From contig CAJQUW010005296.1 of assembly GCA_907163375.1 (NCBI GenBank), positions 372,001 to 436,000 of the forward strand: a DNA stretch of 64,000 bases, given 5' to 3'. Under the pieces are notes generated by a model. It was not told the DNA's origin, ran no database searches, and worked only from the letters and a program-made list of their open reading frames with translations. The translations under genes were made by a program, and so were the position numbers. The stretch's first letter is position 1. Each line of letters begins with the position of its first letter. The stretch is from Prostheceraeus crozeri (taxonomy: Eukaryota > Platyhelminthes > Polycladida > Euryleptidae). Of this stretch, positions 23,262-33,869 are shown in pieces.

Positions 23262-23887
23262 ACTGTATGCCAAAAGATCTCTGCGTCTGTGACAGAGAAT
23301 TCAAAGGAAATCATCCGCTTGTCTGATTGGTCTGACTAATCGCAGTATTGAAGCACAAAAAATGGTTGGCATTGTTGCTATGTTAGCGATATAGCCTACT
23401 TTCATGCCCAGGAAATTTCTAAGACCACAGGTTGTTTATTGCTGTGTAACATGTGTATAGTTAAACAAATCTTGGATAAAGTAAATTAATTAGTTAACGC
23501 TATCAAGTTACAGATACTGTTCGAATTTTGAATTCCAATGTCAATTAATTGATTTGTTCGAATTCCAATTAATTGATTGATGTTTTCCAATTTCAATTTA
23601 TTAATTTCTTTGTACAATTAAATTAAAATCAATTATTGACAATCCTTGTTATAGCTTGTCTGTATGTGAAAAGAAAACGAAGTCATGAACATTTGGGCAC
23701 ATGTCTATCTGAAAACGTAAGTTGTACCGGGTATTGTACGCTCGTACAGTGCATCGTTCAAAACACTCGTCAAAAAAGTTAAAACAACGCCTAGTATTGT
23801 TAAGCATACGTTAGTCTAGGAATCAGAAAGTCGGGATTTTGAAAACCTTACGTAACATGCAGGTTAAAGTACTGAATTTGAATCTTA

Positions 23888-24752
23888 TTAATTAATTCAC
23901 CCCCAAAATACGTAAGTCCCTCTAGACGCCGTTTAAATGAACCGATCGCCAAGAAAATCGAGATAAGAGTAATTTGCAGTACTTCTATTCTTTCCCACCC
24001 CACATTCCTGTTGTTGACACCCGGGAGTGTTGCATCTTCAACGATCTTCTCTTGCCCCCACCTGTTCTCACTGACGTGGCATAGCGCTGAGTGTGTAAAA
24101 CTCCTCTTATCTGACTTGTAGAACATTTACAGCCTCAGAATTAGACAACTGCTCGTCATTTGTGAGTAGACAACAATCACACGAAGTTCATGCTCACAGC
24201 TGTACCCTGCATTCTAACTGAGTATCCTAAGTATCAATCCTTCATCCCAGGGTTCAAGTAAGACCTCTCAGTCTTGTTGTAGTGTCACTCAGTGACAGAT
24301 CAAGTCTATTCTAAACCCGATGTGACTAACTGTGGCGAAATTTGATGATTTTGGAAAACTTAAAATATGTGGGGGGAAAGAATAGAAGTACCTAATTTAG
24401 TGTATTACCTGACGGGTAGCGACCAGTTAACCAATGACGCGCGCGCATTCGGGTCGCTAAGTTGAATGTCATGTGACACTGTTCCCCCGCTAGCAAGTGT
24501 TGTTCTTGATATCAATAGCGTTGCGTCTACTCGCGTGGAATGAATCTCTTTATCATTATTATATACGATAAGTACACTTTTCATATACCTTAACGATATT
24601 GCCTACAATTCAAATTCTATATGTGCTATTATAATGAAATTTGGTTTATAGGTAAAGCATACACTGAATTACTCGCATCTCGATTTTCTTGGCCATCGGT
24701 TCAGTTAAACGACTTCTGCAGGGACTTACGTATCTGGGGGTAAATTAATTAA
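23888..24752. mobile_element. Long-TIR MITE, about 860 bp
   Basis: Arms of about 90 bp match in inverted orientation: ccgatcgccaagaaaatcga at the left against tcgattttcttggccatcgg at the right, plus acgtaagtccct and accccca near the ends. Both ends run into attaattaatt, so a target duplication of TTAA/AATT type is possible but cannot be measured. An inner inverted pair (gtacttctattctttccc at about 23988, complement at about 24376) lies within. No coding content. Confidence 0.7.
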
Positions 24753-25203
24753 TAGATCCCCGAATTTCACTATGCAATTGAATTGTTGACACCTCAGTAT
24801 GAATTCAGATAAATTTTCCTACTCACCGTTCAACACACTAATATATACGTCGTTATAATATGAGAATGATGCGATCGTCGAGTCAGCAAAACAAGTTTCA
24901 CTAAACAATAATGTCGATATAGCCACCAGCGTGTGAAGTCTGTTTCCAACAGACAGGCAAACATATTTATAATGCAGCTGGAAGTCTGTATTCAATGCTC
25001 TTGTGGGATCAACCAGCGATCTAAAAATAACCTCATTCTTGGAAATTCTCTTTTCTGCTATATCTGCGCATGAACGTTCACGTGATCATGACGTCCGGAT
25101 AATGCAGAAGCTGCAGAGGTGCGTCAGAATTAGTTCATGTGATTGTCGCTGTCATGCAGTGTTGTTCAGACGCAGAAAAGTATACAATCCGATTCTGTGA
25201 CCA
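24753..25203. other. No recognisable feature
   Basis: Unique-looking sequence without family resemblance. Confidence 0.4.
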
Positions 25204-26334
25204 GGGGCAGGCGACACGAAACGCTGTTAGGGCTGACAGGTTATTAGTGATCCCTAATACCCTGAAGTCGACGACTCAAAATTCTGTTAGGGACTCGGCT
25301 ATTAGTGTAACAGGAAAGTCAGCGACACAGAACTCTGCTAGCGTGATCGGGTATTAGCTTAATAGAATGTCAGCGTCTCGAACGGCTGTTAGGGAAAAGT
25401 GCAGCCCGCCGTCAGCGAATTTCTTAACGGGTATGAGAGGCACCTTTAGTGATTCTGTTAGTCGTTTATTTTGTCTTGAAACACATATAGAAGCTTAGAA
25501 TAATATCATAAAGAAATGTCAATATGTGTTTCACCATTTACCAAAAAACAAGGGACTCCGCATACGCTACCTAAGCGATTTATTACGTAGATCTACTGTA
25601 GGCCTATGTCTAACTACAGTGATATGAAATAGCCTAAATGAAAGGACGCTTATTGAATTATTTACAAATTAGTTATCGACTTGGAATAGATGCGCAGTGA
25701 TTTAGCCTATCCCTGCAATGTATCAGGCATTGTCATATTCCCTCATGACGTCACTAAAAAAGGCGTGTTCGACCAATGTAACTTATCTAAGTGAACACTG
25801 TCTAATCGAATAAAAGTGCGTAGACATTTGGAGACGCCACACACCATTTTTACAGCATGTGGAGAGTGCAATTCGACGCCTCAGCAGGCAAAATGAGATT
25901 GTTTAAACCCCGAATCAATCCAATCGAAGACAGCGGGATGAGGATTTTCAATAAATTTTTCAATTAATTGTGTTACTTCTACGGACGCGTAGTCCTTCTT
26001 CCGCTGCCTTTTCGCCATGTTTGCCTCCTTGCTTCGTGTCAACATAGACTTAATATTATACTGTGTCTTGTCTCAACGACTGAATTGAATGGCTGATACA
26101 TGATTTGATTGGTTGCTGCAGGCGTTGTTACGATAACGCTAGATCTAATAAAAGCGAACAACAATTTTATGGGAAATCCTACATAGATATCCGACTGCCA
26201 CCTTTGCTGGCATTCACTAATAAACATTCTAGCTAACAGAGGTTTCGAGTCGCTGAAAGTGTAGCGTCTATTACCGAGTCATCTGGTTCTCACTAATAAC
26301 GCTTTCACCAACGGCGTTTCGTGTCGGCTGCCCC
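25204..26334. mobile_element. MITE-like element with about 30-bp TIRs
   Basis: Left end GGGGCAGGCGACACGAAACG; right end, read in reverse, GGGGCAGCCGACACGAAACG. Inside the left end a roughly 60-bp motif (cgacac.gaa.gctgttagg ... tattag) is repeated three to four times, diverged. No clear target duplication and no ORF. Confidence 0.65.
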
Positions 26335-26859
26335 AGACGAAAAATTTTCCATTCTAGAATTCTATTCCATTACAGTTTATTGTAGTACAAAGACAAATAT
26401 TTGCACACATTTTCAGGCAAGAAAAGTATGTCCTTGCGCAGAAGCTTACCCAACATAGAGAATGACTTTCTACTTCCTGCAATCTTATTTGTCGTTGGAG
26501 TGACGATAACAGATTGGTCCTTTACGATAAGCAAGATCCATGTCCACTACTTTACGTCGAATTGGATGAAATCAGGATAATTTCTTCCCTATCCAAGTAG
26601 GGGATGCAGAGTCTCCAACGACAAGAAAGTTATACAACAGCCGCACAAAGTTAAAGTGCATCACAGCAGGTGTCAGGTGCTAGAAAAGGCAAACCAGCCA
26701 GTGTTAGATATAGGGACGGTCGCAATCGCGATTAAAACTGTCTTTCTTTTAGCTAAAATCTTACAATCATAAATTTTGACCTTTTTTGACAAGTCAAAAA
26801 AAATTGCCCTGAGACCAAACTTCAAGTAGACGAAATTAAGCATATTTTCTACCCACATA
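26335..26859. other. No recognisable feature
   Basis: Nothing I can assign. Confidence 0.35.
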
Positions 26860-27360
26860 CAAATTTTATGCAGATCAGACAAGACAAGACATTAGAGATG
26901 ATAACGTAAAGTGTAGCGATGTCAACAGCTTGATCTGACTTCGTCCGTTCGACGCATCATTGCTGCTCGTGTTTGCATTGTTCTCTCTCCCTCTTCGTCT
27001 CATCCACTGCTATTTCAAATCTTCGCACTACCTTGCCACACCTTTTTAAGAAGCATATTAATGTAAGGGATGTGGCGTGGTCATCATCACTTCACGAGTT
27101 GTCGCGAAATGACTTTGTTGACCTCAAATGCTTTCTGCTCAGACGATGAAGTCCTGACAAGTTAGATAAAGCTGCCGGCATCGCTGCACTTCCAGTTATC
27201 GCTCCTAAATTCAAAAAGTGCTTCTCCGATTTGCCTAAAATTTGGTATGTGGCTAGAGAATAACCGCACTCACGTATGTTTAAAGTTTTGTGACGATTGA
27301 TTTATTTCTACGGATTTTAGACAAATTTGAAAACGTGGGGGTGAGATAACCCATAAGTAC
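26860..27360. mobile_element. Fold-back / long-TIR element, copy 2 (inverted relative to copy 1)
   Basis: Reverse-complemented, it follows copy 1 through ggttatctcaccccc, caaatttgtctaaaatccgt, cacaaaactttaaac, cacataccaaattttaggca, aagtgcagcgatg and ttgaaatagcagtgg. Overall similarity looks about 70-80 percent. The same internal inverted arms are present. Confidence 0.7.
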
Positions 27361-28453
27361 CGGGAATCCTCCGTGGCATTGAAAACAAGGTTCCCACGCA
27401 CCCGGGAAACCGGGAAAACGAAAACAAAATTCCCGGCCGGGAAAAACCCGGGAAAGCGAAAAATATCAACGATATCCGGGAAAAACCCGGGAAAATGGAA
27501 ATTTCTTAAAAATGGTATAAAGTTTTTTTCTTCATTCCATGTAATACGCTTCCTTCCAGACATCTTTGGATTCATGCTGGCCGCTAGAGAAATGGCGAAT
27601 TTTTTGCAAGGAATTGATAATGCCTCAATGCGGGTGGATCAATGACGAATGTTGCTATACTCATCATCGTGCTTAAATGTATCCTTATTGTTTAATCAGA
27701 CTTTTACAAAATGAGAGTTCTAGTTTTTTCTTCGCGACTTTTTGGAGGCATTCATGTCTAAAGATTGATGTGAGTTTGTGTGTGTCTGTTACCCTGCTTG
27801 TTAATGATGAATCATGATGCTGATGTATTTTGCGGTATTTTCATTATACCGGTAACGTTATTTATCTGACCTATCTAGAGAAAGTATTTTTTTTTTATTT
27901 TAACATAGCAAAATTCCCTTCCCCTGAATGTCATGCAGAGATTTTTAGTATTTTTGACCTTAAACCTGAAATGTTGTTGAACTTTCTGAAGAAATATATG
28001 TCTTGTCAGTGGCGGCTCGTGACATTTGGTCCAGGTGGGGCATGAGCATGAAATTTTTACATAATCAAAAATCTAGTTTAAAAGGATCTTATTTTGTAAA
28101 TGAAAAGCGCAAATGAATATGTGTAGCGCAAACTTTGCAATACATGTGTTTAAAGTAGTAAATTCATCTGGCATTTTAGTTACACGTTGAAGCAACATTT
28201 GTTGTCTATCCAATCAGGCTTTGAATTTAAAGATTACAGATACATAATGTGAATTTAGTTTGAACCTTGTTTCAACGCGCTGTACTCTTGGCATGGTGTG
28301 TCAAGAAGGGTGAAGGTTGATCACACGGTATAGCTCATTCATGTCAGGCACATTATCGATATTCTATACTTTTCCTGTTGCAAAAATTTTTAAAGGTGAG
28401 GAATACATGTGCAATAGGAAAAAACAATGCATTTATGGAAAACAACTATTTAA

Positions 28454-30631
28454 TCAATAAACTCTCAGTAATATTTTGAAAACAGAAAAGTTATTTGTAA
28501 AGAAAATCTGCTCGCCTGTTTTTGGCGTTGCGGAAAGTGTCCAAGTAAACTTTATCAATAAATAGAGAATCATCTTGTATAAGTCCTTTTCCAACGAAAA
28601 ATCGACAGCGAGAGCAGTTAGGCGATCTTCTACCATGCTTTGTTTCTTAAACAGGCTTTGATTCGCTTAAGAGTTGAGAAACCTCGCTCAGCCTCTGTAC
28701 TCGTAACTGGAGAACTTAAAAGTGATTTGGATGTCATTTTCGTGGTCTCGGACATAGTCCTCAGTCAAAACAATTAGCCATATACAAAAATCGGAAGAGT
28801 TCAGTACACGTCTCATATTACCAATATCGGAATCTTTCGAAATGACTTTCAGCTCAGTTTTTAGTTTTAGATACCTTGTATCCCCATAGGGTAGGAGAAT
28901 TCTTTTACTGCCCTGAAACAATTCTCTAAGCGATCAGGCTGATCAGTGTAGGAATCAAATAGTTTTGGATCTACAATTTGCATGGCACAGATGTGGTTTT
29001 GCGCATTGAACCGCTGTGTTATTTGATCCTGTATTACGTCAATGCATTGTAGCAGCACTATCGTTTGTTCAAATTTTCACGACATTTCTGCTATCACGAA
29101 ATAATCTCATTCATCAGAATCTTCAATCGAATTCGGCAATATGCTGCAATGCTGATTGAAATTTTGTAATACGATATAAAGCCTCACTAGCCTGAATGCC
29201 ACGTTTTTGAAAGGAAGAAAAGAGGCCATCCACATGTGGCAATTATTTCCGAGGAACCAATATCAAAAAGAAAATGGAATTAGCTTACCTAATAAAAGGA
29301 ACACCTCTGCAGTTTATGAAGCATTCTGCCTACAGTAGCAGAATTATCCAACAATATTGCTTCCTCAAGAATACGATTCCAAACATGAAGCTAAAATTTC
29401 GCTAGTTTCATTCACTAGAATTCAACAACTCGACTTGTTGAAATTCCAAAGTAGTTTTTTGATCCTTTGGGCAAGCGCTTTCCAGATTCCTCATCTAGCA
29501 AATCCATTCTTTTTGAAGACTTGGAGAAAAAATTGGAAAAACAATACAAATTCGTGAAAAAGATCTGAATCCTAGGTTCGACTTGCTGCAGGCTTGAGTG
29601 CAATACTAGATTAAGCATGTGTGCGTAACAGTGCACATAGATGGGCATTTGGAAAAGTTATTTTAAGTAGTTTCTGTACACCACCCTCACTTCCTTTCAA
29701 GGATATTCGCGCCATCATAAGCTTGCGCAATGAGTTGTTCGCGCTTTTACATCAAATTTTTCTTAGGATGCCGAGGATACATTCAGCAAGCCCCTGAGCA
29801 GAACGATCTTTTACTTGCGAAAACTGAATAAAGCGTTCAGTGACAGTATTTGATGAATCCAGATAACGAAAAACAGTTACATTTTGACATTGAACACTAA
29901 TATCAGTAGTGTCATCGCTGATAACCGTGACAAAAGGAACGCTTTTATCTCGGCTTTAATTGTCTCAATATAAACGCTATAGATCGCATCTAAGAGCTCG
30001 TTCTGTATTGTTTTGGAGGTTCCTTTAAAAACCGTAGCATTTTGAAGATGGTCTCTTAGAAGTGAATCATAATTCCCGGTGTGTCTTACAATACTTTAGA
30101 AGACACCAGGATTTGGTGACGAATCGTCCTCTCGATGACGCTCTCAAAGGAAGTTCCTCGTTCCACACAACAAGATACATTCCACTACTCTCTTGAAGAA
30201 TGTCCCATTTACGGCTCACCTTGTCATTAAATGCGCTGTATTTTCCCAGTTTTCGGCCTTTGTCGAATAGATCTCTGATATCTGATTTCCCAAATTAATG
30301 ACCATCTCATTGAGTTTGAAATGTGAACTCTCGCAAGTCTCATGTTTCGTGACTTTTTCACTTAAATGCTTCAGATCATGTACACCTCTTTCAGTCCACG
30401 TCCTATCGCTTCCATCGGAAAGAAGCAAACACGGAAAACAAAAAAGCGTATTGTGCTCCTCGCTAGCCGTGAGCCAAACCATTCTCGATTAAAGGTTCTT
30501 GTAATTCTACCATCCTTCTGAGTTAAAGCAATATTTTCGGGAGTATGCCTCCCTAATCTCTTCACCTCGGCCTTTTCAGCATCAGTTAAGTATCTAAAGG
30601 GCCTTTTCAATAAAAAATCTACAGTATTCAT
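28454..30631 (-). pseudogene. hAT transposase (ZMYM-like group), broken
   Basis: The start is near 30631 (MNTVDFLLKRPFRYL). KDGRITRTFNREWF, WLTASEEHNTLFCFPCLL and RTWTERGVHDLKHLSEKVTK then form the TTF-type zinc-finger region. VTVISDDTTDIS at about 29925 carries the first catalytic Asp and AYDGAN at about 29725 the second. YVHCYAHMLNLVL is the conserved hAT block. TSTEAERGFSTLKRIK at about 28680 is the C-terminal dimerisation motif. These blocks lie in different frames, so the gene has several frameshifts (one after NREWF near 30480) and is dead. The block order and spacing are otherwise complete. Confidence 0.85.
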
Positions 30632-31108
30632 TCGGCGACCTTTGGGAGTTAGGTACGTACTTTAAAAAGAGATAAATCTCGTGTACTTGGAACCGAAGGG
30701 TATTGTATGCTGATTCATGGACTGATCGCTGGTGCTAACCTCACATCACCTAACTCAGTTACAAAAGGGAATCACAATGCATTGTCTTTGCATTGACGTT
30801 TAACCAATCAAAGCGTTAGGGCTCCCTCTCAGTGCCCATTCTGTGACGCATTCATCGCGTGTTAATTCTGTCAATTTCGCTCAGATCGTGAAATGAACCA
30901 CTCTCACGTCATCTCAATCTCGATGCTTGGGCGCGCCCATCAGTCTTGAAAACGATTGATGGATTCTGCTAGCGTCACTGTCGCGCAAATGGAATAGATG
31001 TACATGAAGTATAGTCGTATTTATGATCAAGAAATGGAGTCTACTGCTGATGTTGGGTTAATGATTTTTTACTATAGAGCCAAAGTAAATAACATCACGA
31101 AAAAAAGA

Positions 31109-31908
31109 ACACATCGAGCCAAAACTTCTACACATCTTTGCGGAAAACGCAATAGAGCCAAACTTAAGCTCTACACTACCTCACTCACCTTCAAGTAAAG
31201 TTTCATCAAAATCCATCCCATACCCTGTCCTACACAACCTTCACAATCAGACGAAAACGACAAAAATTCAATCCTTAAAACACACATCGAGCCACAACTT
31301 CTGCGCATCTTTGCAGAAAACGCAATAGAGCCAAACTTAAGCTCTACACTACCTCACTCACCTTCAAGTTAAGTGTCATCAAAATCCATCCAATACTCTG
31401 TCCTACACAGACTTCACAATTTTGAAAATATGGCCTATTCAGAGACATTTCAAATCTTCAAACACACATCGAGCCACAACTTCTGCGCATCTTTACAGAA
31501 AACGCAATAGAGCCAAACTTAAGCTCTACACTACCTCACTCACCTTCAAGTAAAGTGTCATCAAAATCCATCCAATACTCTGTCCTACACAGCCTTCACA
31601 AGTTTGAAAATATGGCCTATTCAGAGACATTTCAAATCTTCAAACACACATCGAGCCACAACTTCTGCGCATCATTGCGGAAAACGCAATAGAGCCAAAC
31701 TTAAGCTCTACACTACCTCACTCACCTTCAAGTAAAGTTTCATCAAAATCCATCCAATACTCTGTCCTGCACAGCCTTCACAAGTTTGAAAATATGGCCT
31801 ATTCAGAGACATTTCAAACTTTCAAACACACATCGAGCCACAACTTCTGCGCATCTTTGCGGAAAACGCAATAGAGCCAAACTTAAGCTCTACACTACCT
31901 CACTCACG
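31109..31908 (+). repeat. 182-bp tandem array, left arm of the palindrome
   Basis: The word cacacatcgagccac recurs at 31281, 31463, 31645 and 31827, an exact 182-bp period, with a diverged first unit at 31109. Units carry agcgcaatagagccaaactt-type blocks and differ at a few positions. Confidence 0.95.
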
Positions 31909-31911
31909 TTT

Positions 31912-32690
31912 TGTGCAATGATGCGCAGAAGTTGTGGCTCGATGTGTGTTTGAAGATTTGAAATGTCGCTGAATAGGCCATATTTTCAAACTTGTGAAGG
32001 CTGTGTAGGACATAGTATTGGATGGATTTTGATGAAACTTTACTTGAAGGTGAGTGAGGTAGTGTAGAGCTTAAGTTTGGCTCTATTGCGTTTTCTGCAA
32101 AGATGCGCAGAAGTTGTGGCTCGATGTGTGTTTGAAGATTTGAAATGTCTCTGAATAGGCCATATTTTCAAACTTGTGAAGGCTGTGTAGGACAGAGTAT
32201 TGGATGGATTTTCATGAAACTTTACTTGAAGGTGAGTGAGGTAGTGTAGAGCTTAAGTTTGGCTCTATTGCGTTTTGTGCAATGATGCGCAGAAGTTGTG
32301 GCTCGATGTGTGTTTGAAGATTTGAAATGTCTCTGAATAGGCCATATTTTCAAACTTGTGAAGGCTGTGCAGGACAGAGTATTGGATGGATTTTGATGAC
32401 ACTTTACTTGAAGGTGAGTGGGTAGTGTAGAGCTTAAGTTTGGCTCTTTTGCGTTTTCCGCAAAGATGCGCAGAAGTTGTGGCTCGATGTGTGTTTGAAA
32501 GTTTGAAATGTCTCTGAATAGGCCATATTTTCAAACTTGTGAAGTCTGTGTAGGACAGAGTATTGGATGGATTTTGATGACACTTAACTTGAAGGTGAGT
32601 GAGGTAGTGTAGAGCTTAAGTTTGGCTCTATTGCGTTTTCCGCAAAGATGTGTAGAAGTTTTGGCTCGATGTGTTCTTTTTTTCGTGATG
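31912..32690 (-). repeat. 182-bp tandem array, right arm of the palindrome
   Basis: Same unit in the opposite orientation (gtggctcgatgtgtg words), ending in the same diverged unit as the left arm. The unequal short centre (cacgttttgtgcaatg) breaks perfect symmetry. Confidence 0.95.
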
Positions 32691-33869
32691 TTATTTATTT
32701 TGGCTCTATAGTAAAAAATCATTAACCTGATGTTGCTAGTTATTTAAGTTAGACAACATTTCAATAGGTGGGGCAGTGCCCCACATGCCCAAATGGACGA
32801 GCCGCCACTGCGTGTATATAGCTTACTGAGATTCCTGTCGAGACGTGGTATGTAGCATGTGAATGACAGCATTTGCCGTATAACATATCTAATCAGACAG
32901 CTATTCAACTGACCAAGTTGTATAGTTGCTGCTTGATGCTGCTTCAAACTTGCTACATGATTTTTGTTTTTATCGAGCATGTTCATTGTTGGCATTCTGG
33001 CAAGCAACATGCTTAATACGATCTAAATCATGCAGTCTATTCATTAATCAGGTCTTTGTTCCGATGTTGCGTCTGCTATTGTTTTTGATGCTGTCATTGC
33101 CACAAGCTGTATGCTGTAGCCTGTATGCCACGCTGGTGTGAAAACCGTCTTAAAGATCTGTTTTTATAATAATAATCATTGTTTTACATGCGATTAAAAG
33201 TCAGTAATTTCCAAAGATTCATGATGTGATTTTCAAGAAAGAGTTGAGATTTTGAAACTTGTTTTGTTTTTTACGAATATACAGTTTTTCGATACTATAG
33301 TCTTCTACGTGTTGGTGCTATATTGAGCAAATGGGGTAAAATTATCAACAGCAATTGAAATGTATTATAATACCGGTACGCTAAAACGTCATTGCCGTGA
33401 TTAATCCACTATTCACTACGAAGATGATAGATGACTAAATGGCGAAATTTATTGCCACGTCGACTAGGCTGTTGATGCACGTAGGCTTATTGCTGCGCGA
33501 ATTTCGTATTATACAACTTCAACGGACAATATATTACCCGGGAAAAATCCGGGAGAAACCCGGGAATTTCGTTTCTCAAAAAGCATGGGAACCCTGTGAT
33601 AAGTGAGGAGATCCGCCCATGTAATCGATAATGCTCCGACTAAGGGGGATCATAAAATATCTTCACCAATGATAACTGTATCCCTTTCCAAGCGGTATTG
33701 CGTGAAATTGTAGCGTCTTTACTTTTTTCCATTTTCTTCTGCAGTTTTTTCATGAATTAACACAAACAAAATCATCCCAATTTGTTCTTGCTCAATGATC
33801 CCATCTCCTCAAGGAGGGCAGGCCGGAACTCCGTTCCCAAGCGTTCCCCCTCGACGACAGCCCTGCGTA

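Larger units (their letters stand above)
20463..23645. mobile_element. hAT element A (outermost of a nest), TSD ttgttata
   Basis: The left end CAGGGATTGTCAAAAATTAA and a right end reading TCAATTATTGACAATCC match as inverted repeats. The duplication ttgttata occurs at 20455-20462 and 23646-23653; the right end appears to have lost its last three bases (CTG). Repeated attaattga words follow each end. Elements B and C lie inside it. Confidence 0.85.
31056..32727. mobile_element. Palindromic fold-back element, TSD tgatgttg
   Basis: The whole 1672 bp is one large inverted repeat centred near 31892. The ends GGTTAATGATTTTTTACTAT and its exact complement are flanked by perfect 8-bp duplications tgatgttg (31048-31055, 32728-32735). 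Each arm is made of the same 182-bp tandem unit. No protein is encoded; the many short frames are unit read-through. The superfamily is unknown; 8-bp duplications fit hAT or some Mutator-like elements. Confidence 0.9.
28007..32810 (-). mobile_element. hAT transposon with decayed transposase, nested
   Basis: Ends CAGTGGCGGCTCGTGACATT and ...GGACGAGCCGCCACTG, each with a nearby gtggggca / tgcccca word. CAGTGGCGGCTCGT is a familiar start of the hAT group whose transposases resemble ZMYM1/ZMYM6-type proteins, and this one does. No 8-bp duplication is obvious (tgtcttgt left, cgtgtata right). A palindromic element (31056-32727) lies in its 5' untranslated part. Confidence 0.8.
27386..33596. mobile_element. 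hAT-type element enclosing a second hAT
   Basis: Left end CAAGGTTCCCACGCACCCGG with repeated cccgggaaa words; right end cccgggaa...GCATGGGAACCCTG. The CAGGGTTCCCA-type end is common in hAT families. Flanking 8-mers (attgaaaa, tgataagt) do not match, so the limits rest on the inverted ends alone. Own sequence is limited to the two flanks of the 28007-32810 element. Confidence 0.65.

Noticed and set aside
27830-28045. 71-residue frame crossing a hAT terminus
   Set aside because: Runs over the element border at 28007, so it cannot be an old gene.
31109-32690. CRISPR-like regular repeats
   Set aside because: Units are 182 bp long without distinct spacers, arranged as two facing arrays in a transposon of a eukaryote.
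32265-32722. Protein frames of 60-90 residues in the palindrome
   Set aside because: They are read-through of the 182-bp unit (repeated AHLCGKR-type peptide) and have no independent support.
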